A stretch of 64,000 nt of DNA, from contig NC_022001.1 of NCBI RefSeq assembly GCF_000444875.1, positions 1 to 64,000 of the forward strand. The letters are read 5' to 3'. Both the position numbers and the translations under genes were made by a program. This document shows positions 51,199-61,144 of the stretch, in pieces. This DNA is from Streptomyces collinus Tu 365. Its GTDB lineage: Bacteria > Actinomycetota > Actinomycetes > Streptomycetales > Streptomycetaceae. The notes beneath the pieces are model-generated. The model saw nothing but the letters and a program-made list of their open reading frames with translations, was not told the origin of the DNA and ran no database searches. Each line of letters starts with the position of its first letter. Position 1 is the stretch's first letter.

Positions 51199-51723
51199 CT
51201 ACCCCCACGCCTGCCGGCATAGGCTCACGATGTCGGACGCCGCCACCCTCTCGGCGCTGCGACACAGCTGGCGCATCCGCGGGGAATAGGTCCGCGTCCG
51301 GGGCACCGGCCGACCTCGGGGCACCCGTACGACTGGATGCCTTGCCCTAGGACGCGGATGAGGGACTGGCCGGAGGCGCGGCGCGCCATGAGACCGGGGA
51401 GCAGCTTTGTGCGCCCGCTGCGAGGGAGTCGCTGGTGGTTGGCTCCGGCGGCGGCGCAGATCCCGTGCCTTAGTCGTGTGCCGCGTATGAGTGCGCCCGG
51501 TGCGCACCAGTGCGGAGCGTGCCGGGGGCAACGACCCCATCGGCACCGTGGACATCGGCCCGTCCGGTACGGGGGGAGCTTGTAGGCCCAGGGGGCGGCT
51601 GTCGTCCGGCGGGAGGTGGGGCGTCACTGTGGTGCAGCCCGTGACGGCCAGCAGCACCAGGAGGAGAAGGGCCAACGATGACCGGCGAGGGAGCACCGGA
51701 TCACTGTGCTGCACCAGGGGCAT
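51199..51723 (-). CDS. Lipoprotein of unknown function (174 aa)
   Basis: ATG 51723 opens MPLVQHSDPVLPRRSSLALL then LLVLLAVTGCTTVTPHLPPD: a basic head, hydrophobic core and lipobox VTGC, so the mature protein would be anchored by Cys on the outer face of the membrane. The rest is Arg/Pro-rich and probably disordered, with a conserved-looking end RMRQLCRSAERVAASDIVSL then CRQAWG that recurs in Streptomyces small lipoproteins. No enzymatic motif. Confidence 0.6.
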   Translation of the reverse strand: MPLVQHSDPVLPRRSSLALLLLVLLAVTGCTTVTPHLPPDDSRPLGLQAPPVPDGPMSTVPMGSLPPARSALVRTGRTHTRHTTKARDLRRRRSQPPATPSQRAHKAAPRSHGAPRLRPVPHPRPRARHPVVRVPRGRPVPRTRTYSPRMRQLCRSAERVAASDIVSLCRQAWG

Positions 51724-52228
51724 CGGCTGGCACCACGCGGCTGGTCACCGCAAGGAGGGATGCCTGGGTCGGCGGCTGACGCCGCAGGGAAGCCGCTGGC
51801 GGTCAGTAGAGCACGCCTACTTCCGTGTCCGGCCGACAGCGCGTGCACGGAGGGATGTTCTGCCCCTGGGCGTCCGCGGTTTGGCCCCGGGTGGCGTCCC
51901 AGGCCTGCATCAGCGGCCGCGCGCCGTACCGGCCCCGGGGGCAGCCGGCCACCCACAAGCTGCCCGCGCGCTTCAGCACCACAGCGCCGTGCCGCCTCCC
52001 GCAGGGCCTGGGCGGGACCGTTCCGGGAGGCACCGGCTTGTCGCCTGACGGCGCAACTCGGCGACTAAACAGAGAGGTTCGAAAAGGCTTTATCCGGCAG
52101 AGGCAAAGGTTGGGCAGGTCGCTTCTTGTTCACTCCGCAGGATCTACTCGCATAGAGCGAGTGGTGGTGTCATGCCGTCAGCCGCCCGGCACCCCACCCT
52201 CCGGGCCGATCCTGCGGGAGAACCCCAC

Positions 52229-52744
52229 ATGCGTCGCTTCACCGCCACTTTCACCGCCTTGGCCCTCGGGTCCGCAGGGCTGATCGCCGCCACGGCCGGC
52301 ACGGCCCAGGCATCGACCTGCTCCCACGCCTACCTGCCGCTGCCCGACTCGTCGTGCACGCCCGGCGCTTACAACCCCGACGTCACCCAGTCGAACATCC
52401 ACAGCACCATCTGCGTCTCCGGCTGGACCGCTACTGTCCGCCCCCCGACCTCCTACACCAACCCCCTCAAAGCGCAGGGCATCACCGACTACGGCTACGC
52501 GGACACCAACATGGCCGACTACGAGGAAGACCACCTCGTCCCCCTCGAACTCGGCGGCGCACCCCGCGACCCCCAAAACCTCTGGCCCGAGCCCTACTCC
52601 GGCTCCCAGACCGCACACTCCAAAGACGGAGTGGAGACCAAGCTGAAGAACGCCGTCTGCGCCGGCATCATCACCCTGTCCGCCGCCCGAAGCGCCATCA
52701 AGAACAACTGGACCACGGCCCTGCAGGTCACCGGAATCGGCTGA
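52229..52744 (+). CDS. Secreted HNH-nuclease-like protein (171 aa)
   Basis: ATG 52229 preceded by GCGGGAG. A signal peptide is evident: MRRFTATFTALALGSAGLIA then ATAGTAQA, with cleavage likely after AQA (residue 28). The mature part contains YEEDHLVPLELGGAPRDPQN followed by LWPEPY, an HNH-type EDHxVPxxLGG...NLW motif as in secreted bacterial nucleases, and a helical end (VETKLKNAVCAGIITLSAAR). Several cysteines suggest disulfides. The likely function is extracellular nucleic-acid cleavage; not proven. Confidence 0.75.
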   Translation: MRRFTATFTALALGSAGLIAATAGTAQASTCSHAYLPLPDSSCTPGAYNPDVTQSNIHSTICVSGWTATVRPPTSYTNPLKAQGITDYGYADTNMADYEEDHLVPLELGGAPRDPQNLWPEPYSGSQTAHSKDGVETKLKNAVCAGIITLSAARSAIKNNWTTALQVTGIG

Positions 52745-52932
52745 CGCCAGCCGCCGGGACGTTCAAACGGCCGTGCTGGACGTCCCGGCGCCGAGACCGG
52801 GCGGTCCACCGCAGAATCAAGCTGGCTACCGTGCTATTGGTCGGGGATGGACGCATCACGCCGGGCCGCAGAAGGACGGCCGCGCGCATCGGTAGGTCGT
52901 GCCTCACGGACGTCGGTCGACGCAACCCGGCC

Positions 52933-55900
52933 TCATTCCTCGTCGGTGTCCGAGCGGCGGGGCTGGGCCCTCGGGAACTCGGGGCACAGGCGGCGGTATG
53001 GGGCGCCTCCGGCGTAGGTGGTCCATTCCTCGTGGGTCATGTTGCGGCCTGCTCGTTGGCACAGGGCGTCCGGCCACTGCCCGGGTACGGGGGTGATCCG
53101 GGCGGAACGGTCCCAGGAACCGGTGGCCAGGGTCTTGCCATCCGGACTGAACGCCACTGAAGTGACCCAGCCTGCCGTGTCGCCCAGCGTCGCGAGGGTA
53201 CGGCCTGCGCGGAGGTCGAAGAGGACGGTCGTACGGTCCCGGCTGGCCGTCGCGACGATCCTTCCGTCGGGGCTGAAGGCGACGGCGGTCACCTCGTTGG
53301 TGTGGCCAGCGATGGTGCGGACGACGGTCCCGGTCTTGATGTCCCACAGGCGTGCGGTGCCTTCACTGGAGCCGAGCGCCAGCGTATTCCCGTCGGGACT
53401 GAACGCCGCCGCGTTCAGCAGGTCTTCGTTGTCGAACCGTGCGGTGCCGCGGTGGGTGCGGGTGTCCCACAGTCGTGCGGTGCCGTCGGTGGACGCGGTC
53501 GCCAGTGTTCTGCCGTCGGGGCTGAACGCGACCGCGTCCACCCAGCCGCTGTGCCCCCGCAGCGTCCCGACACAGCGGTGGGTGCGGGTGTCCCACAGTC
53601 GTGCGGTGCCGTCGGTGGAGGCGGTCGCCAGCCTGCTGCCGTCAGGGCTGAACGCCACCGCGTCCACCGCGCCGCCATGTCCGCGCAGCATGACGAGGGC
53701 CCGGTGGGATCGGGTGTCCCACAGGCGGGTCCGCCCCTTCTGGTCACCCGCCGCGAGCAGGTGCGTGCCGGAGTCGAGGGCCACGGCCAGCACCGGCACC
53801 GCCTGGTTGTCGAGGACGGCGGTCGTACGGCCTGTGCTGGGGTCCCACAGCCGGGTGGTGCCATCTCGGCTGCCCGTGGCAAGTGTGCGGCCGTCGGATC
53901 CGAAGGCCACGGTGTCGACGTAGTCGCGATGACCGCTCAGCACTTCGCTAGCGCTCTGCGCGGTGGTACCCCACAGCCGTAGGGTGCCGTCCGAGGAGGC
54001 CGTGGCCGCGGCCCTCCCGTCCGGCCGGAACGCCACCGAGTTGACATGACCCACATGCCCTTCCAGGACTCCCGTAGAACCGCGGGTGTGCAGGTTCCAC
54101 AGCCGGGCGGTGTCGTCCCAACTGCCGGTCAGCAGTGTGCGGCCATCGGGGCTGAACGCTACCGAGGCCACGACGCGCGTATGACCCCGCAAAGTGGTCG
54201 TGCCACGCCCGGTGCGCACGTCCCACAGACGTGCCGTCCCGTCGGCGGAACCCGTGGCGGCTGTCTTGCCGTCGGGGCCGAACGCCACCGCGTAGACCTC
54301 ACCCCTGTGACCGCGCAGGACCCCCGTGGAACGGTGGGTGTGCAGGTTCCACAGCCGAGCGGTGTCGTCCCAGCTGCCGGTCAGCAGTGTGCGGCCGTCG
54401 GGGCTGAATGCCACCCCGCTCACCCTCCCGGTGTGGCCGGTGAAGGTGGCGAGCGCGCGGCCGGTCCGCGCGTTCCACAGCCGGGCGGTGCCGTCCTCGA
54501 ATCCGGTGGCCAGTTTGGTGCCATCGGGGCTGAACGCCACCGCGGTGACCGCGCCCGCCTGAGCGGAGAGCCGGACGGCCGTCGTCCCGGTGCGTACGTC
54601 CCAGATGCGGACGGAGCCGTCGGCGGAGCCCGAGGCAACGGTGTGACCGTCGGGGCCGAACGCCACGGCGGCGACCGCGCCGGTGTGCCCCGACAGCACG
54701 ACCGGTGTGCCGCCGCCGTCGACACGCCGGAGCCGGATCTTCAGGTCCGTCCCGCCGGCAGCCAGCGTCCGGCCGTCGGGACTGAACGCCACCGCCGTGA
54801 GCGGTCCTGCGTTGCCGGCCAACAGCCTTACCGGATAGGTAGGGATTGCCAGCGCGCCCAGGGCGGCGGCGGTGGTGGATTCGTTCGTCTCGGAGCGCAG
54901 TCCGGCCAAGGCGAGAAGACCGGCCAGCCCGGGCCGGGCGCCGAGCAGTGCACGCGACTGAGCGGCGAGGCCGTCGGCGAGGGCGATACGGCTCTTGTCA
55001 TCGGCCGCCTTGCGTTCCGCCTCCGCGCTCTGCCACTGCCGGCCCGCGAGCAGCGTGGCGCCCAGGGACACGACGACCAGCAGGACGAGAGCCGCCGAAA
55101 GACGCCTCAGCCGACGGTTGCTCCGGCGCGCTGCCTCGGCTTCGGCCTCCGCCGCTTCGATCTCGGACTTTGCCGCAGCCGCGCTTTGGTCCAGGAACGC
55201 CGACTCCAGCGGGCTGAGGTCGCTCCGCCGCGGCTGCGCCATTTCCACGACCCGGGCCAGCCGGTGTCCCCGGTACAGGCTGCCCGGATCACGCCCGAGT
55301 CCTTGCCACGTCTGTGCAGCGGATGTGAGGTCGCGGCGCACGCGCAGCCAGTCGCGGTCCTCGACCAGCCATGCGCGTAACAGGTCCCAGGCGCGCACGA
55401 GCGCCTCGTGGGTGATCTGGACGACCCCGTCATCGGCGGTGACAAGCCGTTGGTCCACCAGGCGCCGGAGCGCCACTCGCCCGGGACCGCCCTCATGAGC
55501 GAGTTCGTCCTCACCCACCCTGCGGCGTACTGCCTCACCGCCCTCGTCCACGGTGACCAGTCTCAGCAGCAGCCTGCGTGCGGCTTGCCGCTCCTCGGGG
55601 GCGAGGGCGTCGTACACCCCCTGGGCGGTGTTGGCCACCGCGTCCCTGATCCCTCCGGACGCCTGATAGCCCGCAAGCGTCAGACGGCGTCCGTCGCCCT
55701 GCGCCCAGGTGGCCTGCAAGGTGTGCGCCAGCAGGGGGAGTGCTCCCGCATCATGACGGCCCCCCTGCACGCCGAGGTCACGCAGGAGCGTCTCGACCAG
55801 GCCGGGTTCGAGTTCCAGACCCGCGGTGCGCGCCGGTCCGACGATGGCCTGCCGCAGTTCCGGTTCGGTCATCGGCCCGAGCACCAGACCGCCCTTGCTC

Positions 55901-56766
55901 ATCGCCCCGGACAGGCCGGGCACAGCGATACAGCGGTGCAGGAAGTCCGCGCGCACCGCCAGCACCACCGGAGTCGGTTGCAGGCTCCCCTCGCAGCCGG
56001 CGGCCAAAGCGATGAGCTGGGCCGCGAAGGCATGGCGCTCCTCCTGGTCGGCGCATTGCGTGAAGACCTCCTCGAACTGGTCGACGAGCAGCACCGCAGA
56101 TCCGGGGCCATCTTCCCCCGCTGTCGCCGACGACTGCTCCAGCGCCGTCAGGGGGTGGGGCCCGGGCGTGATGCGCACGACCTTCGGGGCACCCTGAGCG
56201 TCTTCCGCCCCCTGCAATCGACGCAGCGCGGGCGACAGCCCGGCGCTCAGCAGCGAGGACTTGCCCGCTCCCGAGGCGCCCGTGACGAAGACGGGCGCGC
56301 CCCCCTCCAGACGCATCCTCACCAGCCGGACTAACTCATCGACCTGTGTCCTACGGCCGAAGAACCACCTCGCCGTGTCTTCGGTGAACGCCCTCAGCCC
56401 CGGATACGGGCACGTGTCGTCCGGAGCTTCCAGCCGAATGACACCAGCCTGGTCGGCCGGTCGGGCCAACATGTTGCGCAGGAGCAGGTAGTCGCCCAGT
56501 AGGCCCTCCCACCGACTCTCCTTCGCCTTTCGGTCGGTCTTCAGCTCACCCAGACAGGCTTTGACGTACTTGTCGAACAACGCACGGGTGGGAAGCCTTC
56601 TGCCCCGGCCGAGCTCAAGGTCGGAGAGCGTCTGCGCGGCGGACCCGATCCGCAAGGACAACGACTCCTGTGTCAGACCTGCCTCGCTGCGCAGCTCGCG
56701 CAACCGCCGTCCCAGTCGAAGCCGCTGTTCCTGCGCCGCCTGATGCCCCGAGGCGGCCGAAGTCAT
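52933..56766 (-). CDS. HTH / nSTAND1 / WD40 protein (1277 aa)
   Basis: ATG 56766. Residues about 15-70: XRE HTH (RLRELRSEAGLTQESLSLRI). About 120-460: STAND NTPase of nSTAND1 type, beginning CPYPGLRAFTEDTARWFFGR, P-loop VFVTGASGAGKSSLLSAGL, Walker B AVLLVDQFEEVF. About 555-575: a membrane helix (SAALVLLVVVSLGATLLAG). About 640-1265: fourteen WD40 repeats (SPDGRTLATASTDGTARLWD), enough for two seven-blade propellers. Such proteins couple DNA binding to a large WD40 sensor. They are common in Streptomyces and may act in signalling or defence; the trigger is unknown. A small membrane protein gene is divergent, 340 bp away. Confidence 0.9.
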   Translation of the reverse strand: MTSAASGHQAAQEQRLRLGRRLRELRSEAGLTQESLSLRIGSAAQTLSDLELGRGRRLPTRALFDKYVKACLGELKTDRKAKESRWEGLLGDYLLLRNMLARPADQAGVIRLEAPDDTCPYPGLRAFTEDTARWFFGRRTQVDELVRLVRMRLEGGAPVFVTGASGAGKSSLLSAGLSPALRRLQGAEDAQGAPKVVRITPGPHPLTALEQSSATAGEDGPGSAVLLVDQFEEVFTQCADQEERHAFAAQLIALAAGCEGSLQPTPVVLAVRADFLHRCIAVPGLSGAMSKGGLVLGPMTEPELRQAIVGPARTAGLELEPGLVETLLRDLGVQGGRHDAGALPLLAHTLQATWAQGDGRRLTLAGYQASGGIRDAVANTAQGVYDALAPEERQAARRLLLRLVTVDEGGEAVRRRVGEDELAHEGGPGRVALRRLVDQRLVTADDGVVQITHEALVRAWDLLRAWLVEDRDWLRVRRDLTSAAQTWQGLGRDPGSLYRGHRLARVVEMAQPRRSDLSPLESAFLDQSAAAAKSEIEAAEAEAEAARRSNRRLRRLSAALVLLVVVSLGATLLAGRQWQSAEAERKAADDKSRIALADGLAAQSRALLGARPGLAGLLALAGLRSETNESTTAAALGALAIPTYPVRLLAGNAGPLTAVAFSPDGRTLAAGGTDLKIRLRRVDGGGTPVVLSGHTGAVAAVAFGPDGHTVASGSADGSVRIWDVRTGTTAVRLSAQAGAVTAVAFSPDGTKLATGFEDGTARLWNARTGRALATFTGHTGRVSGVAFSPDGRTLLTGSWDDTARLWNLHTHRSTGVLRGHRGEVYAVAFGPDGKTAATGSADGTARLWDVRTGRGTTTLRGHTRVVASVAFSPDGRTLLTGSWDDTARLWNLHTRGSTGVLEGHVGHVNSVAFRPDGRAAATASSDGTLRLWGTTAQSASEVLSGHRDYVDTVAFGSDGRTLATGSRDGTTRLWDPSTGRTTAVLDNQAVPVLAVALDSGTHLLAAGDQKGRTRLWDTRSHRALVMLRGHGGAVDAVAFSPDGSRLATASTDGTARLWDTRTHRCVGTLRGHSGWVDAVAFSPDGRTLATASTDGTARLWDTRTHRGTARFDNEDLLNAAAFSPDGNTLALGSSEGTARLWDIKTGTVVRTIAGHTNEVTAVAFSPDGRIVATASRDRTTVLFDLRAGRTLATLGDTAGWVTSVAFSPDGKTLATGSWDRSARITPVPGQWPDALCQRAGRNMTHEEWTTYAGGAPYRRLCPEFPRAQPRRSDTDEE

Positions 56767-57107
56767 CGAGGCTCCCAGTGACCGGAGCTCCGGCGCGCTC
56801 CGGATCCGAGGTACTGATACAGCACTTGACCTGCGTGTTCACCCGAGAATTCCGGGTTCGGCCGCCGTCCGGGACTTCGGGCCCCGCTGTCGGGCAGCCT
56901 GGCCGAGGCCGATCTCAACCCGCCGCTCACCACGTATCGACCGGCCGAAGTCCCCACACCCACGCGCTGCCCCCTCACGCCGTAGCACGTGGAGCCTAAG
57001 CCTCTCACCGGACAAGCAAAGCCGTTTCGGTCCCAACCAGCACCACGCCTCCCCGAACCGGCGAACGTGCCACAACTCCGAACAACCGCACCGACGAAGG
57101 GATCACG

Positions 57108-57296
57108 ATGAACGACGAGACGATCGACCCGGCTAAGGACGAAGCCGTCGACGGCAGGGCCGGCGCCCGCCAAACCGAGCCCGACACCGTCCGGCGCCTG
57201 AGCCGGGTGGCCGTGTTCGGGCTAGTACGTGGAATGGCTGCCGCGACGGGCTCGGCGCTGATCGCGGGATTCACCTGGTGGATGCGGGACCACTGA
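57108..57296 (+). CDS. Small single-helix membrane protein divergent from the WD40 gene (62 aa)
   Basis: ATG 57108, GAAGGG upstream. Charged N-terminus (NDETIDPAKDEAVDGRAGAR), then a membrane helix (VAVFGLVRGMAAATGSALIA then GFTWWM) and a short RDH end. The pattern RGx4-5Gx(A/V)...W resembles the tail of the 50-aa product at 62567 (LLRGLTYGTGTAVTGLLAYW). Function unknown. Confidence 0.55.
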   Translation: MNDETIDPAKDEAVDGRAGARQTEPDTVRRLSRVAVFGLVRGMAAATGSALIAGFTWWMRDH

Positions 57297-57657
57297 ACCG
57301 TGCGGCCTGACCACGATGACCCTCGCATCAGTGCTGACGTTCACCCGCCAAGCTCCCGCGAATCGCAGGCCGCGGTGGCATCGCCTGGCCGCCAAACTGC
57401 CGCGGTGGCCCGGCGGCCGCGTATTGATACGCCCGCAGCCCCGACGAGCCGCAGCCCGTCTGGGCGCATCCTCAAGGCCCAGGAAAGAAGCACGAAGACA
57501 AGCCCGTGCCCGTCCGCCGACTGATCGCTCAAGGCGTGCGTTCTCAACGGATCGACGGCTGATCATGGCCTGTGAAGGGCGTGTCAGAGCGCTGTCAGCG
57601 GATCCTGCCACCGTTGGTCCTGTGAACGGCAGCGGACAACACTGCGGCCGGACACGG

Positions 57658-58150
<493 letters not shown>

Positions 58151-58627
58151 GTGTCCGTTGCTTCTTCCGTCCGCCGCATGACCGCCGTCGCCGCAGTCGC
58201 GGCCGCCGCCATGGGCGCGGTGGCGCTGCCGGCCTCGGCCGCCGACCACCACCCGGGCCGCGCGCACGCCGCGGTGTACATCTCCGGTGTGCAGTACGAC
58301 TCCCCGGGCCGTGACGACCGCTCCAACTGGTCGCTGAACAAGGAGTGGGTGGACATCACCAACTCCACCCGGCGGCCGGTGAACCTGGAGGGCTGGACCC
58401 TCGCCGACGAGGACGGGCACTCCTACACGTTCCGTCACGTCCGACTCGACGGGCGCTCCACCGTCCGCGTCCACACCGGAATCGGCCGCGACACCCGCAC
58501 CGACCTTTTCCAGGACCGTCGCGCCTACGTGTGGAACAACGACTACGACACCGCGACGCTGCGCAATGACCGCGGCCGCCTCGTCGACGACGTCTCCTGG
58601 GGCCACCACCGCGGACACCGCCACTGA
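58151..58627 (+). CDS. Secreted lamin-tail-domain protein (158 aa)
   Basis: GTG 58151 with GGGGA upstream. Signal peptide: VRRMTAVAAVAAAAMGAVAL then PASA, cleaved before ADHHPG. The mature protein has VYISGVQYDSPGRDD, LNKEWVDITNSTRRPVNLEG, WTLADEDGHSYTFRHV and YVWNNDYDTATLRNDRGRLV, the lamin-tail (LTD) immunoglobulin-like fold seen in many secreted Streptomyces proteins, then a His-rich end (GHHRGHRH). It probably binds extracellular polymer or DNA; exact role unknown. Confidence 0.85.
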   Translation: MSVASSVRRMTAVAAVAAAAMGAVALPASAADHHPGRAHAAVYISGVQYDSPGRDDRSNWSLNKEWVDITNSTRRPVNLEGWTLADEDGHSYTFRHVRLDGRSTVRVHTGIGRDTRTDLFQDRRAYVWNNDYDTATLRNDRGRLVDDVSWGHHRGHRH

Positions 58628-58681
58628 CCCCTACTTGCGAAGTGGCGGCAGGTGACGCCGGCTGGTGAGCCGGCGCCCCAT

Positions 58682-58715
58682 GGTGGGCCTCCCCAACCGG
58701 CGGGGCAGGCCCACC
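58682..58715 (+). terminator. Hairpin terminator after the lamin-tail gene
   Basis: GGTGGGCCT (58682-58690) with AGGCCCACC (58707-58715) and inner CCCC/GGGG (58691-58694 with 58702-58705); one unpaired base. Placed 55 bp after the stop. Confidence 0.65.
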
Positions 58716-58887
58716 TCCGCCCAGCCTGCAACGCCCTACCCGAGCTCAGGGCTGCGCGGCAGCGAGACGCCCCGCTGTTTTGTCTCGTAGCCAGCGACCG
58801 CAACGGTCAGCATGTGTGCTGCGCCCGGTGCGTATGAGGTGACGCTGCGATCAGGCGCCGCCGCCCCTGTGATTGGCCAGAGCGCCC

Positions 58888-59403
58888 TTATCCGAGGGTG
58901 CCGCCGAACTCGCCGTTCTCGGCTTCCTTCGAGGTGAGCTGGAGCGTGCCACGGTGGGAGACTTCCACTTTGTAGAACTTCTCGCCTCTGGGAACGTCGG
59001 GAACGGCCACGGCGAAGGAGCAGTTGTAGGAGTCCTCGTCGTAGCGGGGGCTGTTCAGGGCTCCCGTAGCGACGACGCTCCCGGCCGCGTTGTACACGGT
59101 GACAGAGGTGCCCTCGCGGATGTCGTCGTAGCCGCCGTTTCCGGCACAGCCGCCGTCTCCGTCGGGGACAACGCTGTCGGTGAGTTCGAAGTCCCCCTTC
59201 AGCGTGAAGGTCCCCGGGGCGCCCGGGCCGCTGTTTGCGGTGATGACCCATGCCGTGCCGACGAGGCCCGCGCCCACGATGAGTCCCAGCAGGGCAGCGC
59301 TCAGCGGCTTGAGGCGCTTCCGGGCCGGTTCGGGTATCGGCTCGGCCGGGGACTCGCTGAAGGTCGGCGGAGTGGTGGGTTGCGGCGGAAACTGGTCGGT
59401 CAT
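58888..59403 (-). CDS. Membrane-anchored hypothetical protein (171 aa)
   Basis: ATG 59403 follows GGGGAG. Proline-rich cytoplasmic head (TDQFPPQPTTPPTFSESPAE), one membrane helix at about residues 33-54 (PLSAALLGLIVGAGLVGTAW) and an extracellular beta-rich domain: GTFTLKGDFELTDSVVPDGD, CAGNGGYDDIREGTSVTVYN, YNCSFAVAVPDVPRGEKFYK. Two cysteines (CAGNGG, YNCSF) may pair. This design is frequent in Streptomyces next to genes like the following MmpS-like one; 80 bp separates them, same strand. Confidence 0.72.
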   Translation of the reverse strand: MTDQFPPQPTTPPTFSESPAEPIPEPARKRLKPLSAALLGLIVGAGLVGTAWVITANSGPGAPGTFTLKGDFELTDSVVPDGDGGCAGNGGYDDIREGTSVTVYNAAGSVVATGALNSPRYDEDSYNCSFAVAVPDVPRGEKFYKVEVSHRGTLQLTSKEAENGEFGGTLG

Positions 59404-59483
59404 GGTCTCCCCAGGAAACGGTCGGAACGCGAAGGAGGCCCTGCCGGTGGGGGCGGGCGCGGGCGGGGATAGCCGGGCTGTTG

Positions 59484-60146
59484 TCAGTTCCAGCCGCCGA
59501 GCAGGCCAGAACTCAGCTGCGCGTCGCAGATGTTGTAGCCGCCGGATGCATGGCCCTTCTTCGTGTGACCGTCGACCGAGACCGAGCAGTGGATGTCTCC
59601 CGAGCCCTGGAGCTGCGCGGTGACCGTGTAGTACATCGCGTCGTCTTTGAGGGGCAAGCTGGCCGTGAAGGAGCCGTTCTTCCACGTGCCCTTGCGGTTG
59701 TCGGAGTCCGACCCGTAGGTGATGTCCAGCGGGCCGAGCGCTCCGGCGGGCGCGGTTCCCCAGACCTTCAAGGTGACGAGCTTCTTCTTGGGCTTGTCGT
59801 CGGCCTTCTTCGCGTCGCTCTTGGGGTCGCTCTTGTCCTTGCCGGCGGCGGTCGGCTTCTTGTCCTTGGACACGGACGACGTGGCCTTCGCGTGAGTGGG
59901 CGCGCTGGACTTGGAGTCGCTGCCGCCGCCTATTGCAGTGCTGATGATGCCGATCAGCACGAAGACGCCGACGATGCCCAGGCACCCCAAGCCGATGATC
60001 TTGCCCGCGCCGGACTTCTTCGGCGGCTGAGGCGGCGGCGCACCCCAGCCCTGCTGCGGGCCGCTCCACGGCTGCGGCTGCCCAGGCTGTTGCGGGTTGT
60101 TCCACCCCGGCTGCTGGGGCTGCTGCTGAGGGTCTTGGTTGCTCAT
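59484..60146 (-). CDS. MmpS-like membrane protein (220 aa)
   Basis: ATG 60146 follows AGGGGAAA. A Gln/Pro-rich cytoplasmic head (NQDPQQQPQQPGWNNPQQPG), a membrane helix at about 50-72 (KIIGLGCLGIVGVFVLIGII), a Ser/Lys-rich linker and an outer domain of MmpS type: KKLVTLKVWGTAPAGALGPL, DITYGSDSDNRKGTWK, YYTVTAQLQGSGDIHCSVSV. MmpS-like proteins are accessory to transport in mycobacteria; in Streptomyces the partner is often absent, as here. Likely transcribed together with the 171-aa gene. Confidence 0.78.
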   Translation of the reverse strand: MSNQDPQQQPQQPGWNNPQQPGQPQPWSGPQQGWGAPPPQPPKKSGAGKIIGLGCLGIVGVFVLIGIISTAIGGGSDSKSSAPTHAKATSSVSKDKKPTAAGKDKSDPKSDAKKADDKPKKKLVTLKVWGTAPAGALGPLDITYGSDSDNRKGTWKNGSFTASLPLKDDAMYYTVTAQLQGSGDIHCSVSVDGHTKKGHASGGYNICDAQLSSGLLGGWN

Positions 60147-60164
60147 GGTTTCCCCTGGGTGCAC

Positions 60165-61144
60165 TAGATGTGTATTGCAGGTGTGTGACTTGTAAAGATG
60201 ACGTGTGGTTGCCTCAAGTGAGTGGTATTCACCTGATCGTGATCAAAGTTGCCTTCGAGGCAAAAACGGGCCCGGCCGACACTGCTGACCCTCGGTCACT
60301 CCGGCCCGGCACGTCCGCCTGGCGCTGCGGGGTAGTCAGGGCCATGGGATGCGGGCCTTGCTGAGGTTGCCCTGGCGTTCTCGGTCAGGCTGCGGAGGAG
60401 GGGCCGGCCGGGCGACTGGGTAGTGGGCGGAGAACCCAGGGGGTGGCTTGGCCGGTCTGCCTGTCGTTGAGGCATAGCCGTCCCTTAGTGATCTGCCTCT
60501 GCAAAGAGCTCTGGAGCGGTGAAGCTGAAGAGGTGGGCTTCAGTGGCAGTTTCGATCAGATTCGGTCATTACTGAAAGTCACCCGAAGGGGAACGCAGGT
60601 TCCCTGAAGCTCGATGTGACGGGGTCTCAGGCGTGCCCTCGAGGGGAGTGCGCGGGCGCCCGATGTCGCGTTATGGGCATGGCATTTCAGGCCAATGTCC
60701 TAATCAGGGTGGGTGGTGCGCTGGCGGGGGTGGCGCGGCTTGGCGTAACCGATCGGCGAGATGTGGGGTGCATCACACCCCTGAGGTGAGCGTGCAGGTC
60801 AACGCTGTGTAATCACCTTCTAAAAGTCGGTCTGTGGAGATTGATCGACTATCGGTTAACTCTGGCCAGCAGCTGATCGGTTGTATGGGCGTAACCGCAG
60901 CAACGCGGTTGCCGGCCTGGCTCCGCCGAGCCAGGCCGGTGTTCTCAGCCAAGGAGTTGTCCGTGGGGCCGATCTGCCTCGGACGCCGGGACGATCACAT
61001 CGTCCCGCGTCACCACCCTCTGCTGCCTGGGAGTACGACCCGCCCGGCTCCGCCCGCGCCTGCCTGCCCGCCGGTGCTCCGCCCGGTCCGTCCCGACGCG
61101 GCCCTGCCTGCGGACGCTGTCCTGACGGGACGGAGGAGCGAGCG
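60165..61144. other. Gene-free 980-bp interval with a terminator-like hairpin
   Basis: No supported coding region. A perfect 12-bp hairpin CCGGCCTGGCTC (60912-60923), loop CGCC, GAGCCAGGCCGG (60928-60939) is present, and a looser GGGCCCGGCC / GGCCCGG dyad at about 60270-60312. The interval must contain the promoter of the sigma cassette starting at 61145. Confidence 0.5.

Noticed and set aside
51803..52033. A 76-codon minus-strand frame (GARPLMQAWDATRG...)
   Set aside because: Slightly protein-like end, but no ribosome site, no recognisable family and poor context; could be a remnant.
54046..55380. Long plus-strand frame opposite the WD40 gene
   Set aside because: Repeats such as GAERHR/VPQPGG are antisense images of WD40 repeats.
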